DNA of 64,000 nt from Apiotrichum sp. Y4204. Taxonomy: Eukaryota; Basidiomycota; Tremellomycetes; Trichosporonales; Trichosporonaceae. Below the pieces are notes generated by a model. The model saw nothing but the letters and a program-made list of their open reading frames with translations, was not told the DNA's origin and searched no databases. A program made the translations under genes and the position numbers. The stretch spans positions 558,001 to 622,000 of the forward strand of contig JAMYHL010000016.1 in NCBI GenBank assembly GCA_025531455.1, read 5' to 3'. Positions 11,179 through 21,692 of the stretch are shown here, in pieces (positions within the stretch are counted from its first letter, which is position 1; the number at the start of each line of letters is the position of its first letter).

Positions 11179-12258
11179 GTTGGTAGGGTTATCGAGACAA
11201 AGACGAGAACAATGGACCAAAACAACAGTTGTTGGTGTCCCGCCGTGTATTTGTCCTGCTGTTCATCCCGTCATGACGCCGCGCGTAGTTGGGAGATGGG
11301 AGCTGGCAGAATTGGAGCATGAAAAAGAAAAGTGACCGGACATGAAGAGCATGTCCGTGCTATGCGTGCAGAGTGTGGAAAACACGCGTCTTGGGCCATA
11401 CGTCATAACGTCAATCAGCCGCACATCCTTCGGGCTTCGAGGACATCGTGCAACTCTCTCTCGCGCAGCAATTCTGAGCACAGCACTCTGTACAGCTAGC
11501 GCACTGTAACCTCTGCACCAAGTCGAAACAGCACCAGCCTACATACACATTGTACAGCGAGGGTAGGGAGACTCTACGAGGAGGAAGTAGATTGGAAAAC
11601 TAGGGTGGACCGCCTCGATGTCTGATACCCTGCAGCGCGGTGGATGCTGTGGCAGCGCCGTGAATCACACCAACAGCTCAGTTCCCCGACCCAGATCGGA
11701 GGATCAGAGACCACACGCAATGTGGACATGTCCGAGCTTCGCAGTACGAGCACAATATTGTCCAACGGGTCCCGAGTTTCATGTTGTCCTTCTAGCTCTG
11801 CACACAGCCCCTCATACACACCCGATTCATCCGACAAACGGCATTCCACAGATCCGGCGCTGCTTTAAGAAGAACACTGTAGCTCGGCAGACTTCTTACA
11901 CCTTCCTATATCTCCCGAATACTACTGATGATACATTGGCTGCGACATGCGACAGACAGACACAGCCCTTTGCATTCCAGAGAGGTTTCAGTTTTGCACT
12001 TATCGTCATACAGTCATGAAGTCAAACAGGTCACATCATACATTGAACACAAAACTATCAAGGTTTAGACTACTGACACAGCAACCGCGCTTATGTCATG
12101 AGTGGCAGGCAGTATCGAGCTAATGAGCGGCGGTCCATGAACCCGCCAGTGCTGAGCCCGAGTCCTGTGGTAAAGTTAAGACAACCCGCATGGTCAACAT
12201 GCATACCCAGAAAAGAAACTATGAAGTGCGCTACATAGGCCAGCTAAGCAGAACGTCT
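11179..12258. other. Intergenic: TMA20 promoter and GH16 3' flank
   Basis: 1.08 kb between two genes on the minus strand. The part nearest 11178 should be the TMA20 promoter and the part nearest 12259 the glucanase 3' UTR. Only short unsupported reading frames; no repeat of note. Confidence 0.6.
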
Positions 12259-13243
12259 TCAAGGCTTCTGGCTGGCAGGGGAGGAGTAGTACTTGACGTA
12301 GGACACCGACCAGTAGGCGTTCTTGAAAGCGTCGCCGCGCGCGTGAACAAAGTCGACACACTTGTCAAAGCCAGTCTTGGCAGCACAGCCGCCGTTGCGC
12401 CAGACATCATCGGAGCCAGCCCAGTCACCGCAGAGAGTAGTGTCGAAGATCGAAATGTGGTCGTAGAAGAACTTGAACGGGTCGCACATCTCCGACGAGT
12501 AGAACGCGAACGGTGTTCCCCAGTTGGCCGGGTTGGGCTTGTCGGCGGTGATGTCGGCAGGGATCTTGGAACGAGGGTGGAACCAAGCGGCAATGCCGTT
12601 CTTGTCCCAGGACAGGGCGTAGACGCCGCCCTGCTGGTTGTTGAAGCCCTCACCGTAGGTACCGGGGTCGTCGGACTTGACACCGCAGCCCTGGTTGCCA
12701 GTCTCGATCTGCGAGCACGAGTGGGCGTCGTAGTTGCCGAGCTTGAGCTTGCCAGTCATGTGGCTCTCCGCGTCTGCAGGTATCCGGCAGCCAGGAGCGG
12801 TGTGAAGCGAAACCTGGTTGAACTGCTCGTCGTTGACACCCTCGAGAATGTCGATTTCACCGCCCGTGGGCCAGTCGGGTCCGTTCTCCCACCAGGCAGG
12901 CCATGTGCCGCAGCCAGTGGGCATGTGGGAGGCATCCATGAGAACGAGGCCACCGTTGAACGTGAAGCTGGAGTGGAGACGGATCGACTTGCGCTTGCCG
13001 GTCTGCTGAGTGGTCTCGACACGCATGATGGCGTTGCCCTGCCCGTCGACCTCGAAGAGACCAGCGCTCTGCGCGGTGTTCTTGTCGACGTACTCGACCT
13101 CGCCGTGGGTAGGGTCGTCGTAGTTCCAGAAGACCCAGTTCTCCTCGTTGAAGAAGGAGTCGCCAGCAATGGTCTTCCACAGCTTCCACTCGGATTCGGG
13201 AACGTTGTCGGTGTTGCCACCGTTGCCGTTGTTGCCGTTGTTA

Positions 13244-13290
<47 letters not shown>

Positions 13291-13593
13291 ATTGTTGCCG
13301 TTGTTGCCATTGTTGCCGTTGTTGCCATTGTTGCCGTGGTTGCCGTGGTGGCCACCTTGGTTGCCGACCTGGCTTGTCGGGGGAGGCGGGGGGCTCTGAG
13401 TACCGGGCTCGGGACACGGCTTGCGACGGCGAACCATGCGCTTGGCGGGGCGCTCAGAGTAGGGCAGAGTGCTGTTGGTGAGAACCGGCTCACCGCGAGC
13501 GACTGCCTGGCTGTAGCGGTACGGGAGAATCGCCGCTGTGGCCGAGGTAGCCAGAAGGGGGACTAGGGAGAGGAGCGCCGTCGAGGTACGCAT
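12259..13593 (-). CDS. Secreted GH16 endo-beta-1,3(4)-glucanase with Asn-Gly repeat linker
   Basis: Single-exon gene, 444 residues. It is predicted to cut or remodel beta-1,3- or mixed beta-glucan in the cell wall or outside the cell. The ATG at 13593 starts a clear signal peptide (MRTSTALLSLVPLLATSATA). Dibasic sites follow (PAKRMVRRRK), suitable for Kex2 cleavage. Next come a Pro run and a (GNN)n repeat at about residues 80-125, then the catalytic domain. The active site is GGEIDILEG with Glu246, Asp248 and Glu251, the GH16 ExDxxE triad, so both catalytic Glu are present. Supporting family blocks are MPTGCGTWPAWW and GGVYALSWDKNGIAAWFHPRS. There is no C-terminal GPI signal. The + strand carries a 458-codon open frame over the same DNA, which is a shadow of the triplet repeat. 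A TATATAA lies about 300 bp upstream. Confidence 0.95.
13214..13345 (-). repeat. In-frame minisatellite (9-nt unit) coding (Gly-Asn-Asn)n
   Basis: About 14 near-identical 9-nt units (plus-strand GTTGTTGCC and variants) inside the GH16 gene. They encode a flexible Asn/Gly linker between the pro-region and the catalytic domain. The unit length keeps the frame, so copy number can change without breaking the protein. Asn-rich linkers may also be N-glycosylated only where NxS/T occurs, which is rare here. Confidence 0.9.
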
Positions 13594-13890
13594 TGTGAAC
13601 AAAGTGTCGATGGTGTTGGGGTAGCGGGTGGATGGAGTAGAGGATGCGACTAGCGCTTGAGAGTGGAGTTCGTCCTGCGAAGAGAGTTGGGGGGGAGGGG
13701 GATGTTGACGACCGGCGTCAAGTCTATATGATTGAAGTTGATGTTGAGGTAGTAACGAGAGAGAGGGAGCGCGACAGGAAGAAAGGAACACCCGGTCAAG
13801 AGTCCAGAGTTGAGTGGCACAAGGAAGCAAGCAGAGAGGCGGACAGTCGTTGATGGGTGAAAGGCATCAAGACGCGCGCGAGGGGGTTCA

Positions 13891-13897
13891 TTATATA
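13891..13897 (-). promoter_or_regulatory. TATA box candidate for the GH16 gene
   Basis: Reads TATATAA on the minus strand, 298 bp upstream of the GH16 ATG in otherwise GC-rich sequence. Position and sequence fit a core promoter; the transcription start is not known. Confidence 0.4.
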
Positions 13898-16837
13898 TGA
13901 ATCACCAACAAAGGTGGGTGAGTCGAGAACAAAGCCGGCAGACGCGTACATGAGTGTGTTGGAGTATGTGTAATGTGTGAGGCATGGCGGACGACACACA
14001 GATCACGCAGAAACACAGAGGAACCATCAGGCACACACAGACACACACATGCACAGAGGATAGAGTGTGGGTGGTGGATGATGGATGAGAACGAGCGCAT
14101 CAATGTGATGCCACAAGGAGGTCATCGAGGCAGTACGGGCGGTGCCGGCGGTGCGCGTCGCGTGCGTGAGGGGTGGATTACGGAGAGATAGGAAAGGGAG
14201 GGCAAGGGGTATTGATAGCCGTGCGTCGTGGGCCGTGCGCCGAGTGCCGCCGCGTGCATGGACCGTCATGGATCAAATGGATATCATGGATCATGGATTC
14301 GTTGAGAATGCAACCACATGGGGCACAGACATCCAGACATGAAGGATAGAAGGATGCCGCGATGCCGCAATGCGAGGGGGGAGGGGAGGGGGGGACGCCA
14401 GGGGGGAGGGTTGCAGAGTCAGGTACCGTGTCCGAACAAGTGTGCACACAAAAAGATAGAAAGCGCGGAGGGATGCAGTGGAAATTGCGGTGTCATGCGT
14501 CAGCGCCAAATACACTCCAACGGCACAAGGGGGTGGTGTCTCTCTCATCCGCGATCTTCCGCACCACAGCCCCATACGGCCCACCACAGACCACCAACCC
14601 CCGCCGGATCCAGAACAATATGCTCGTGCTCTGCTGTGCGGCGCGTTCTGTACGCCTCCTGAGCAGGGGTTGGCGGTTCACAGTCCTGCCAGTGGCCAGA
14701 ACAGCGGTGTAGCAGAGCATGCCGAGCGTGAATGATATTCAAAGATCGGGGGCGGGGACAGTCTGCGGCCGGACGCATGGATAGACTCGTGACTCGTTGG
14801 TTGCGGTGTGGATGGAGGACATCGAGGATGAGATGACCCGACTTTGACTTACAGGCTGCAATGAAAGCCGAGAAGGGGGTTGTGGATCAAGAGATGGAGA
14901 GAGAAGAAGAAACGAAAGAGAAATGCCCATTACATTTTAACGCATCGTCGTCCAACGCCTGGCTGCTGTCAGCACCTTGGCGTTGGGTGCTGTCTCTCTT
15001 GACTTGGTTGGAGGCTTCCTCAACTCTCCGTGTGGCTGCTCAGTATAATGCTTCTCTTGTTCCTGTCGGTCACTACTTGGGAACCCTGCACGGGCCATGC
15101 CCGTGCGCAGGGTAGAGGGTGTGAGGAGGCGGGCATAGTAAGGCAATTCAATACGACGTCGACTGACAGCGACAAGGGGGTGGCAAGCGCGGGGAGAGAG
15201 AGGGAGAGCGATATCTTGGCCAGCTTGGGGGAAAACCACTAGAATGGGATGGCTGGCAGCATTGGTGTGTGTGTATACTTTCAGCGGTGCAGTAGCCGCA
15301 GTAGCCGCAGTAGTGGCTTTGGGGACGCAAATGCTAAACCCCCGACAGAGTTGTCCTGGCAGGGGAGGAGGAGACCTGTGGGCAGTCACAGTCACGAGGC
15401 ACCCCTCCGAGGCCCGACGGGAGAAGCAGGGGAGGAGGACGCTGTGGATGATGTTGTGGAGCTTCGGCCAAGGCAAACCCGCGACGACCAGCAACTTGGT
15501 AGCTCGAGAAATCATACGCGCCCAACAGGTGGATTAGCTCAGATTCCACCACCCTTTCTGCTCTTGCGCCTCCTCCCCGCGCGTCGCCCATACGACCCTG
15601 AGCGCAGGCGCCGCACCCTGGCTGTCACACGAGAGCCAATAGGCGGTGCGCATGTCAAACGAGGGGCTGCGCGCACTGCGTACTCGCATCGAATGCTTTT
15701 TTCTGGGTGTCTGTTGCGGTCGTTTCTGGCCCTCCTTGTTTTGACTCTCCTGCGCTCGATCTCTTCAGGATACACACTGGTGCGAGGAAGAGTCGCGGTG
15801 CGGTGGCCATTGGACCATTGGATGCACAGACTCCCTTTACGATCCATGTAAACCAGGCACGACCCAGGAATGGGCGCAAAACATACCGAGGGCAGCGGAC
15901 GCGTACTTGACCAGTGGCCAGTGGCAAGTTGGCTAGTTTGCTCCAGCTGCTCACAGGCCACAGGATCACAGGATACGCAATGACGACGAAGACGCTAGCA
16001 ACCGCAAGAAATGTATCCTCCCCGCCACGCTCGCGATGGGAATATGGGAACCCGGGAGCGCCATGGGATCAGCCCGGCGCCCGTGCGGTACTCCTCAAAC
16101 CACACATTCCGATGCACAAAGATCACTTTTCTGCACAGTCTCCTGGTGGCTAGTGGCGAGTAGCAATTCTGGATCTCGGGGACAAGTAGGCCCCGGGGGC
16201 CTGGGGCCTGATAAATTGTGACGCCGCCAGACACGGAGAAGGATGCAGCTGTTGGCATGCCGACGGGAGAAGCACCACCCATCTCCTCTCCGCCGACGAA
16301 CACGTTCGATGTATCACGTCGGTCGCTGGTTGCTGCAGCTTGAGGGCTAGACGATGGTCGCCAAGAGATTCAGGAATGCAACGACAAAATACCAGCGTTC
16401 CGGTCGCCCGTCGGATGAGACACAGAAAGATGATAATCGGACCTCCTGAATGTGTACTGCGACTCCCGAAAACGCTGTCCCGGGACATGATGACGGCGTG
16501 CAGCGATTTGCATCCTTGTGAGCTTGTGATGATGCATGATGGACTGACGGCAGATGATGGTCCGAAAGCTCTAGTGGCCAGGACAGGGATTGGATCCAGG
16601 GGAAAAGCCCAGGGATTTTGTTTAGGCAGGGGAGTAACAACAGATGGCTGGACGCGTCGAGGGCTAGGCTAATCTTAAATATATCCACCCAGAAATCATG
16701 AATAAACAATTGACTGTGATCCTGTGACGAGTGGGCGTTGCTGGGATCGCTGGAGTGGGTGGAATGTATGCGCGGTGGCAGGCATGTGCATGCATGGCTG
16801 TATTCGATGCATTCACGTGTACACGCATGCAGTGGAC

Positions 16838-16862
16838 TGTACAGTACACATGTACAGTACAC
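16838..16862. repeat. Tandem pair of TGTACAGTACAC
   Basis: Two exact 12-bp copies (16838-16849 and 16851-16862) separated by one base. Each contains the palindromes TGTACA and GTAC, so the whole can form several hairpins. The flanks are also rich in ACATGT/GCATGC palindromes (about 16765-16880). The role is unknown; it could be a paired protein-binding site. Confidence 0.7.
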
Positions 16863-18610
16863 TTGGCATGCTCTGCAAGCAAGACATTCAATCCCCGTGA
16901 GGGTAATGACGGCGTTGCGCGAACGTCGTACTCCCGCAATGTACCATTAGATATCCTCCGTGTCTGATGTCGTGATCTTGACCCAGTCTGTTACCTAGGA
17001 ACAGAGACATTACGATGCAAGGAATATTGCCGTCACTTGTCAGTCACGCGCAGGATATCCAGGATGCAGAGGGAGAAGCGGGCATATGGGCATACATCTT
17101 GGCAAGAGAACAACGAGATGGACATACGGATAGCAGAATGAGGTCCGAAGGCTCATCGTCGATACTGTGCCACGGGGACCTATGGGCTATCCGGGGGGTA
17201 ACGCTGCCATCGGCCCGCTCCCCGTCCGGCAGCTCTCCCGTGATGATGCCCATCGTGAGTATCAGATCCGGATACCAGAAGGCTTGGGACCACCTGTGGA
17301 GCGGTGCAACTGTGGAGCCTAGTGAAGCAGAACTCTATGCACCAGAAGGCCGACCGTTTATCCATCGGGTGCGGACATGCGGGTGCCGCTTTGCGCATCA
17401 GCAGCAGCCACGATCGCCAGTTAACAGTTGATGCCATCCCCATTGGTCCCTGTTCCCTTTGTGTTCATTACATTTTCGGCGATCCTTCATCAAGGTGGGG
17501 CATTTTGATTGTTGTCTGATAATCTGATGAATTGCTCTAGTGCATCTGGCGCGCATGCACGTGTCCCGATATAAGCCGTCGGATGGCGGGCCGAGCCGGC
17601 CAAGACCAAGCCACGGACCAGCCTGCGCGCGGCATGCCAGCCCCTGCGCCGCGCCGTGCATCTCCCTCTCGCGGCGTCTCGGCCGCTCGGAGTCGCCCAT
17701 TCATGCATTCATGACCAGTGTATCGGGGTAGATATTGGGGAGGAGGCAGAATTGGGGGGATAACCCCGAACAGAACGGGCGGCTCGAGCGCAGGAACAAA
17801 CAGCAGGGTGCTGAGTGCTGGGCGCTGGGTGCAGGGTGCAGTGTCCGTGCGGGCATGCGGCAAGATTCTGGTTCGCGCCTTGTGTGAGATTCCAACGTTT
17901 CCACGCGTTCTAACGGATTAATGTGTCTGATTCCGACAGCACAGCAAGACCCCCATATTACAGTCATTGACCAGTTCCTGGAGTGGAGATGGGTGCGGCA
18001 ATGCTTAAGCCACCCCAACGGCTTCCCAGCACGCAGAGGCAGTGCAAAGCATGCTTGGAATGAGTCTGAGCAAATCTGTGTGCACATGTGTACTTTGCCA
18101 GTCGGCCCGTTTGAGTTCGAGAGTGACAGTCAGAATACGCAGAACACCCCGGACATTCGGCACCGAGGTGCGCGGCCGAAGTGCATCTGACCAGTTTCAC
18201 AATTCGGAACTAATGACAGATCAAGCCAGCGAATCGAGCAAATAGCAGGTTTGCAAGTGCGCGCAGGGTCCGTTCTGTGACATTGCCCCCTACTTTTATT
18301 ACTGCGAGCTGCTTCTGAGCTTCCGACTGAGGATCCGAGGATCTAATCTGAGCTTTGACCATTCCATATTCCTGGACTCCACGCTGATCACGCAAGGCAC
18401 AGAGGCCAAAGCGCTCACGGCCCCTCGAGAGATCCAGACAAAGCAGGAAACATCAGAGCTAGGTCCCGACCACACCCGCACGGCCCTGCTCGCTGCGTGA
18501 TCACATCAGCTTTCGCCGCCGCGTGCCCGTGTGCCCGTGTGCCCGTTCGTGGTGGCGGCCCGTGTGTCTCGTGACTAGCGAGACATCCCTTGACGGAGAA
18601 ACCGGGGGAC

Positions 18611-18616
18611 TATAAA
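18611..18616 (+). promoter_or_regulatory. Isolated TATAAA core-promoter candidate
   Basis: TATAAA inside a GC-rich stretch, not placed near any gene that I recognise. Fifty bases downstream is an ATG, but its frame closes after 32 codons. If it is a promoter, it would drive an unknown or non-coding transcript. Confidence 0.2.
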
Positions 18617-20160
18617 CAGAACCATTGCGCCACGCTAGCTCGGATCGCTCGTGGATCGTGGATCATGGAACAAGGAACATGGGTCGCGGAACGCAAATCG
18701 GGCAATCACAGATCGTCGTACGCGCACAGACTATATCGGTCAGGGGGACGCGGTGCGGGGTGAACGAGGCGAGGAGAAGCACAAACTAGGTGGTCAGGTG
18801 AGGAGTTCGAAGTGGGGAGTGTCGCGCGTCTCGGTAGCTCGGTAGGGTAGGTGCCTGTTAGCGCTCCCTGCGCTCCCACATTGCATTGTGATCGCGTGAA
18901 AGATTGTCGCGGGTACTGTACAAGCGCGGAACGGAACTGATCGTGTCGGAACATTGGTACATTACCTGATGGCATACCTGATGGTACGATGGAGTTTCAA
19001 TGAAACCACATGGAGAAATCAAGTCCAGTCCCATGGCCCATGACAAATGGCGCATGGCCTCCTCCTGACCGACTTTCAGCACGCGTTCTCCTGTTCTCGC
19101 CATTTCTTCCTCCAATATTCTGGCCACAGGCACATGCTACCATCGACCTACTGTACCTGTAAAGACGAGATCGACCAGACATGCCAGACAGATGCTCCAC
19201 GCACTCCATGCCGCCTTTACGTCCTCTTACGTCCTCAGCTCCCCTTGAACGCGTTCCTTGTCCTAATTACGTCCGCCCACAACTAACTTTGGGTCCATCT
19301 TGCTCTCCGTCGTGATCGGCACGGAATCTCGTAAACGCCGAGGAGACTGACGGCACCCCCTCGTTCGTTCCCAGGATCCCACGCGACGAGATACACTGTC
19401 GTACTTTGGACTGGAGGAGTTTCATGCCGTGACGCACGCCCGCGCTGATTACTGACCGCCTCCTGGCTAGACTATGCTGAATCTCCTGCCGCTCCGTGCC
19501 CCGCATGGCATGGCTCGTCAGTGCCGCTAGTGCCGCAAAACTAACTTTTGTGCGAGACACATGGGGACGTGACTCCAGGACTGCAATGGGTGCGAGCGTT
19601 TTGAACTCTATGTTTATGAGCGGTCCCCCAGGGGTACCCGCTCCGAAGCCGCGTGCCCATGTGTCGTCAGGAGCAGTCTAATAATTGTCTAAACTGGGAT
19701 GAACATGTTCATTTCGCAGCTCAATCTCCGTGATTCTCGCGAGATTGCGACTGTGTGATCTGCCACCATATGGTGCCCCGCGGCTCCCCTGGCGTGTCGA
19801 CACACACGAGCGGTAGGTCCAGGCCTGCGTTCTGCAAGTTCTGGGCCCGGGGCTCCATGCGACTGCCATGAATCCGTACGCAAGAGTTATGTGCACTTTT
19901 CTCGACAGCTGCCCATGCAGCACATGCAGTATGGCACGACCTTGTGCATCGTAGCAACTTCGTGCCCGGACTGAGAACATCGCGACGAGGTGGTGGTTGC
20001 ATGGCGACCATGCATAACTCGTGCACAACTTGTAGGCCAAGTCGACAATGCCATACGGATATCTAATGATGTCACCCCCAAGCGCAAGGTACCCCGGATC
20101 GGAACCAAAACCTCCCCCAGCACGGATTCGCGGATTCTGATCTCTCGATAACGTGCTGGA

Positions 20161-20167
20161 TATAAAA
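20161..20167 (+). promoter_or_regulatory. TATA box candidate for PDX2
   Basis: TATAAAA 199 bp upstream of the PDX2 ATG in a GC-rich context and in the correct orientation. It fits a fungal core promoter. Confidence 0.45.
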
Positions 20168-20359
20168 GCGAGTCGAAAAAAAAAGGCGAGAGATCGAGCG
20201 ACTCGCTTCCCTCCACCTCCACACTCCGGCACGGAGCACCGCGGGTGGCGCGGAGCGAGTGGGCAGCTGCAGCCCGACTTTATTTTATGGATGTTATTGC
20301 GATTCTCCTCTCTTCCATCTGTTTGCCACCCCACTTACCCGTGTTATTATTTACTCACG

Positions 20360-21323
20360 ATGACCGTCGATATGACCCCCGCCGCTACCGCGTTGCCGGA
20401 GAACCTCGTCATCGGCGTCCTGGCGCTCCAGGGCGCGTTTATCGAGCACATGGCGTACCTCGAGCGGTGAGTAGTTGAGAGAACAGTGGTGCAGTGGATC
20501 GGCACCGTGTGGGTGGACACAGTTCTCCTTCAGAGATTGATCTGCACTCGGAGTCAGCTCAGCCCATTACTTACCACTTTATCCACGCTCAATACTGATT
20601 CCAGTCTGCGCCCCAAGGGCCACACCGTCACCGCCATTGCCGTGCGCAACCCCGAGGAGCTTGCCGTGAGTCACGGCGTGCGGCGGACGCGACCGCGCAA
20701 CGCCTCGCGTGACCTCCACATTCTTACTGTTTACTAACTCGCAGCGATGCCACGCGCTCGTGCTCCCCGGCGGCGAGTCTACAGCGATCACGCGCGTCGC
20801 CGCCCGCACAGAGGGCATGCTCCCTGCGCTTATGGAGTTTGTGGCGGACCCCACACGGCCAGTATACGGTACCTGTGCGGGGATGATTCTGATGGCGGAG
20901 GCGGACGGCGTCGGCGGCGGTAAGCGCAAGAACGACGGCGCGGCATGGGGCGGGCTGCGCGGCCTCCGCGTCTGGCGCAACCTGTATGGCGGGCAGCTGG
21001 AGAGCTTCGAGTGCCCCCTGGACATTCCGGCACTCAGCGACCCCCAGCGCCCGTTCAACGCAATCTTCATCCGTGCGCCCGCCGTCCACTCCCTCGCCCC
21101 CGGCACAGAGGCGGATGTCGAGGTCCTCGCGTCCCTGCCTCCCGAGTCGGTGCCCCCGCCCCCGCCGGCCGACGACAAGCTCGGCGAACCCGACGTCGCC
21201 CGTATCCCCGACGTCATGCTCCGCCGGGGATGCAAGCTCGTCACGTCGTTCCACCCCGAGTTGTCGGGCGACCACCGCATCCACGAGTACTGGGTCGAGA
21301 AGTGTGTCCTTGGCCGCCCGTAG
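20360..21323 (+). CDS. PDX2: Pyridoxal 5'-phosphate synthase glutaminase subunit
   Basis: Class I glutamine amidotransferase that releases ammonia from glutamine and passes it to the PDX1/SNZ synthase to make vitamin B6; cytosolic. Three exons: 20360-20466, 20605-20665 and 20745-21323, giving 248 residues. Family blocks run in order: VIGVLALQGAFIEHM at the N-terminus, LVLPGGESTAI, the nucleophile Cys in YGTCAGMILMA, FNAIFIRAPAV, and the His/Glu pair in SFHPELSGDHRIHEYW. The full catalytic triad is present. It is longer than the usual ~200-220 residues because of two small insertions, one Gly/Lys-rich after the nucleophile and one Pro-rich before the His/Glu block. Its partner PDX1 is not in this window. 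The gene is also called SNO1. Confidence 0.97.
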
Positions 21324-21692
21324 TCGCGCCGTCTTTCAATACGGCGAATGAGCGGCTAGTGGGAGAAGAGGATATCCGGGCTGTGGTGCGCATCTTGAGT
21401 TCAGTTTTGGGATTAGACATGTAGATGTCCGTTTATGAAGTGAGACCATGATTTCTGGCCTGCACGGCTGTATCTGCACGAGTATGAGTATGTGCTTAAC
21501 GTTGCTTCATTTACCTCCCTGCTCCAACATTTGTTAGTCCGCAGCCTACAGCTCACTCCAAACAAGATGTATCGTACGTCTGTCTACCCAGCTACACAAA
21601 GATTATACCTATACGCCCTGCGGACGTACAACATCGATACAGTGCAACGCCCCACTCGACACATGAGGCATCCTCACGACCACAATCTCCCC
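21324..21692. other. Convergent intergenic region, PDX2 / SPA2
   Basis: 369 nt between converging genes, which must contain both 3' ends. Nothing else seen. Confidence 0.6.

Larger units (their letters stand above)
13594..20359. other. 6.8 kb region without a supportable gene
   Basis: Divergent gap between the GH16 gene (-) and PDX2 (+). It is several times longer than the other gaps here (0.2-2.4 kb). The longest reading frames (about 170-220 codons, for example 14937-15515 -, 15249-15851 +, 19678-20334 -) look like random GC-rich text and have no family features. Landmarks are TATA-like sequences at 18611 and 20161, a duplicated TGTACAGTACAC (16838-16862), GCCCGTGT repeats near 18518, and a 16-bp piece of the dispersed repeat near 19176. 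It may hold long promoters, non-coding RNA or decayed sequence. Confidence 0.55.

Noticed and set aside
12190..13566. 458-codon open frame on the + strand with Val/Ala and Leu/Pro repeats
   Set aside because: It is the antisense of the GH16 gene. Its repeats are the reverse reading of the (GNN)n minisatellite, and it has no family features.
14937..15515. 192-codon minus-strand frame
   Set aside because: Composition looks like random GC-rich translation, with no domain, no support from splice structure and an overlapping 200-codon frame on the other strand.
15529..15555. tRNA-like start (GGTGGATTAGCTCAG)
   Set aside because: Only a GGTGGA/TCCACC hairpin follows. There is no anticodon arm, T-arm or B-box at the right distance.
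19678..20334. 218-codon minus-strand frame
   Set aside because: It covers the PDX2 promoter including its TATA box, and the product has no recognisable features.
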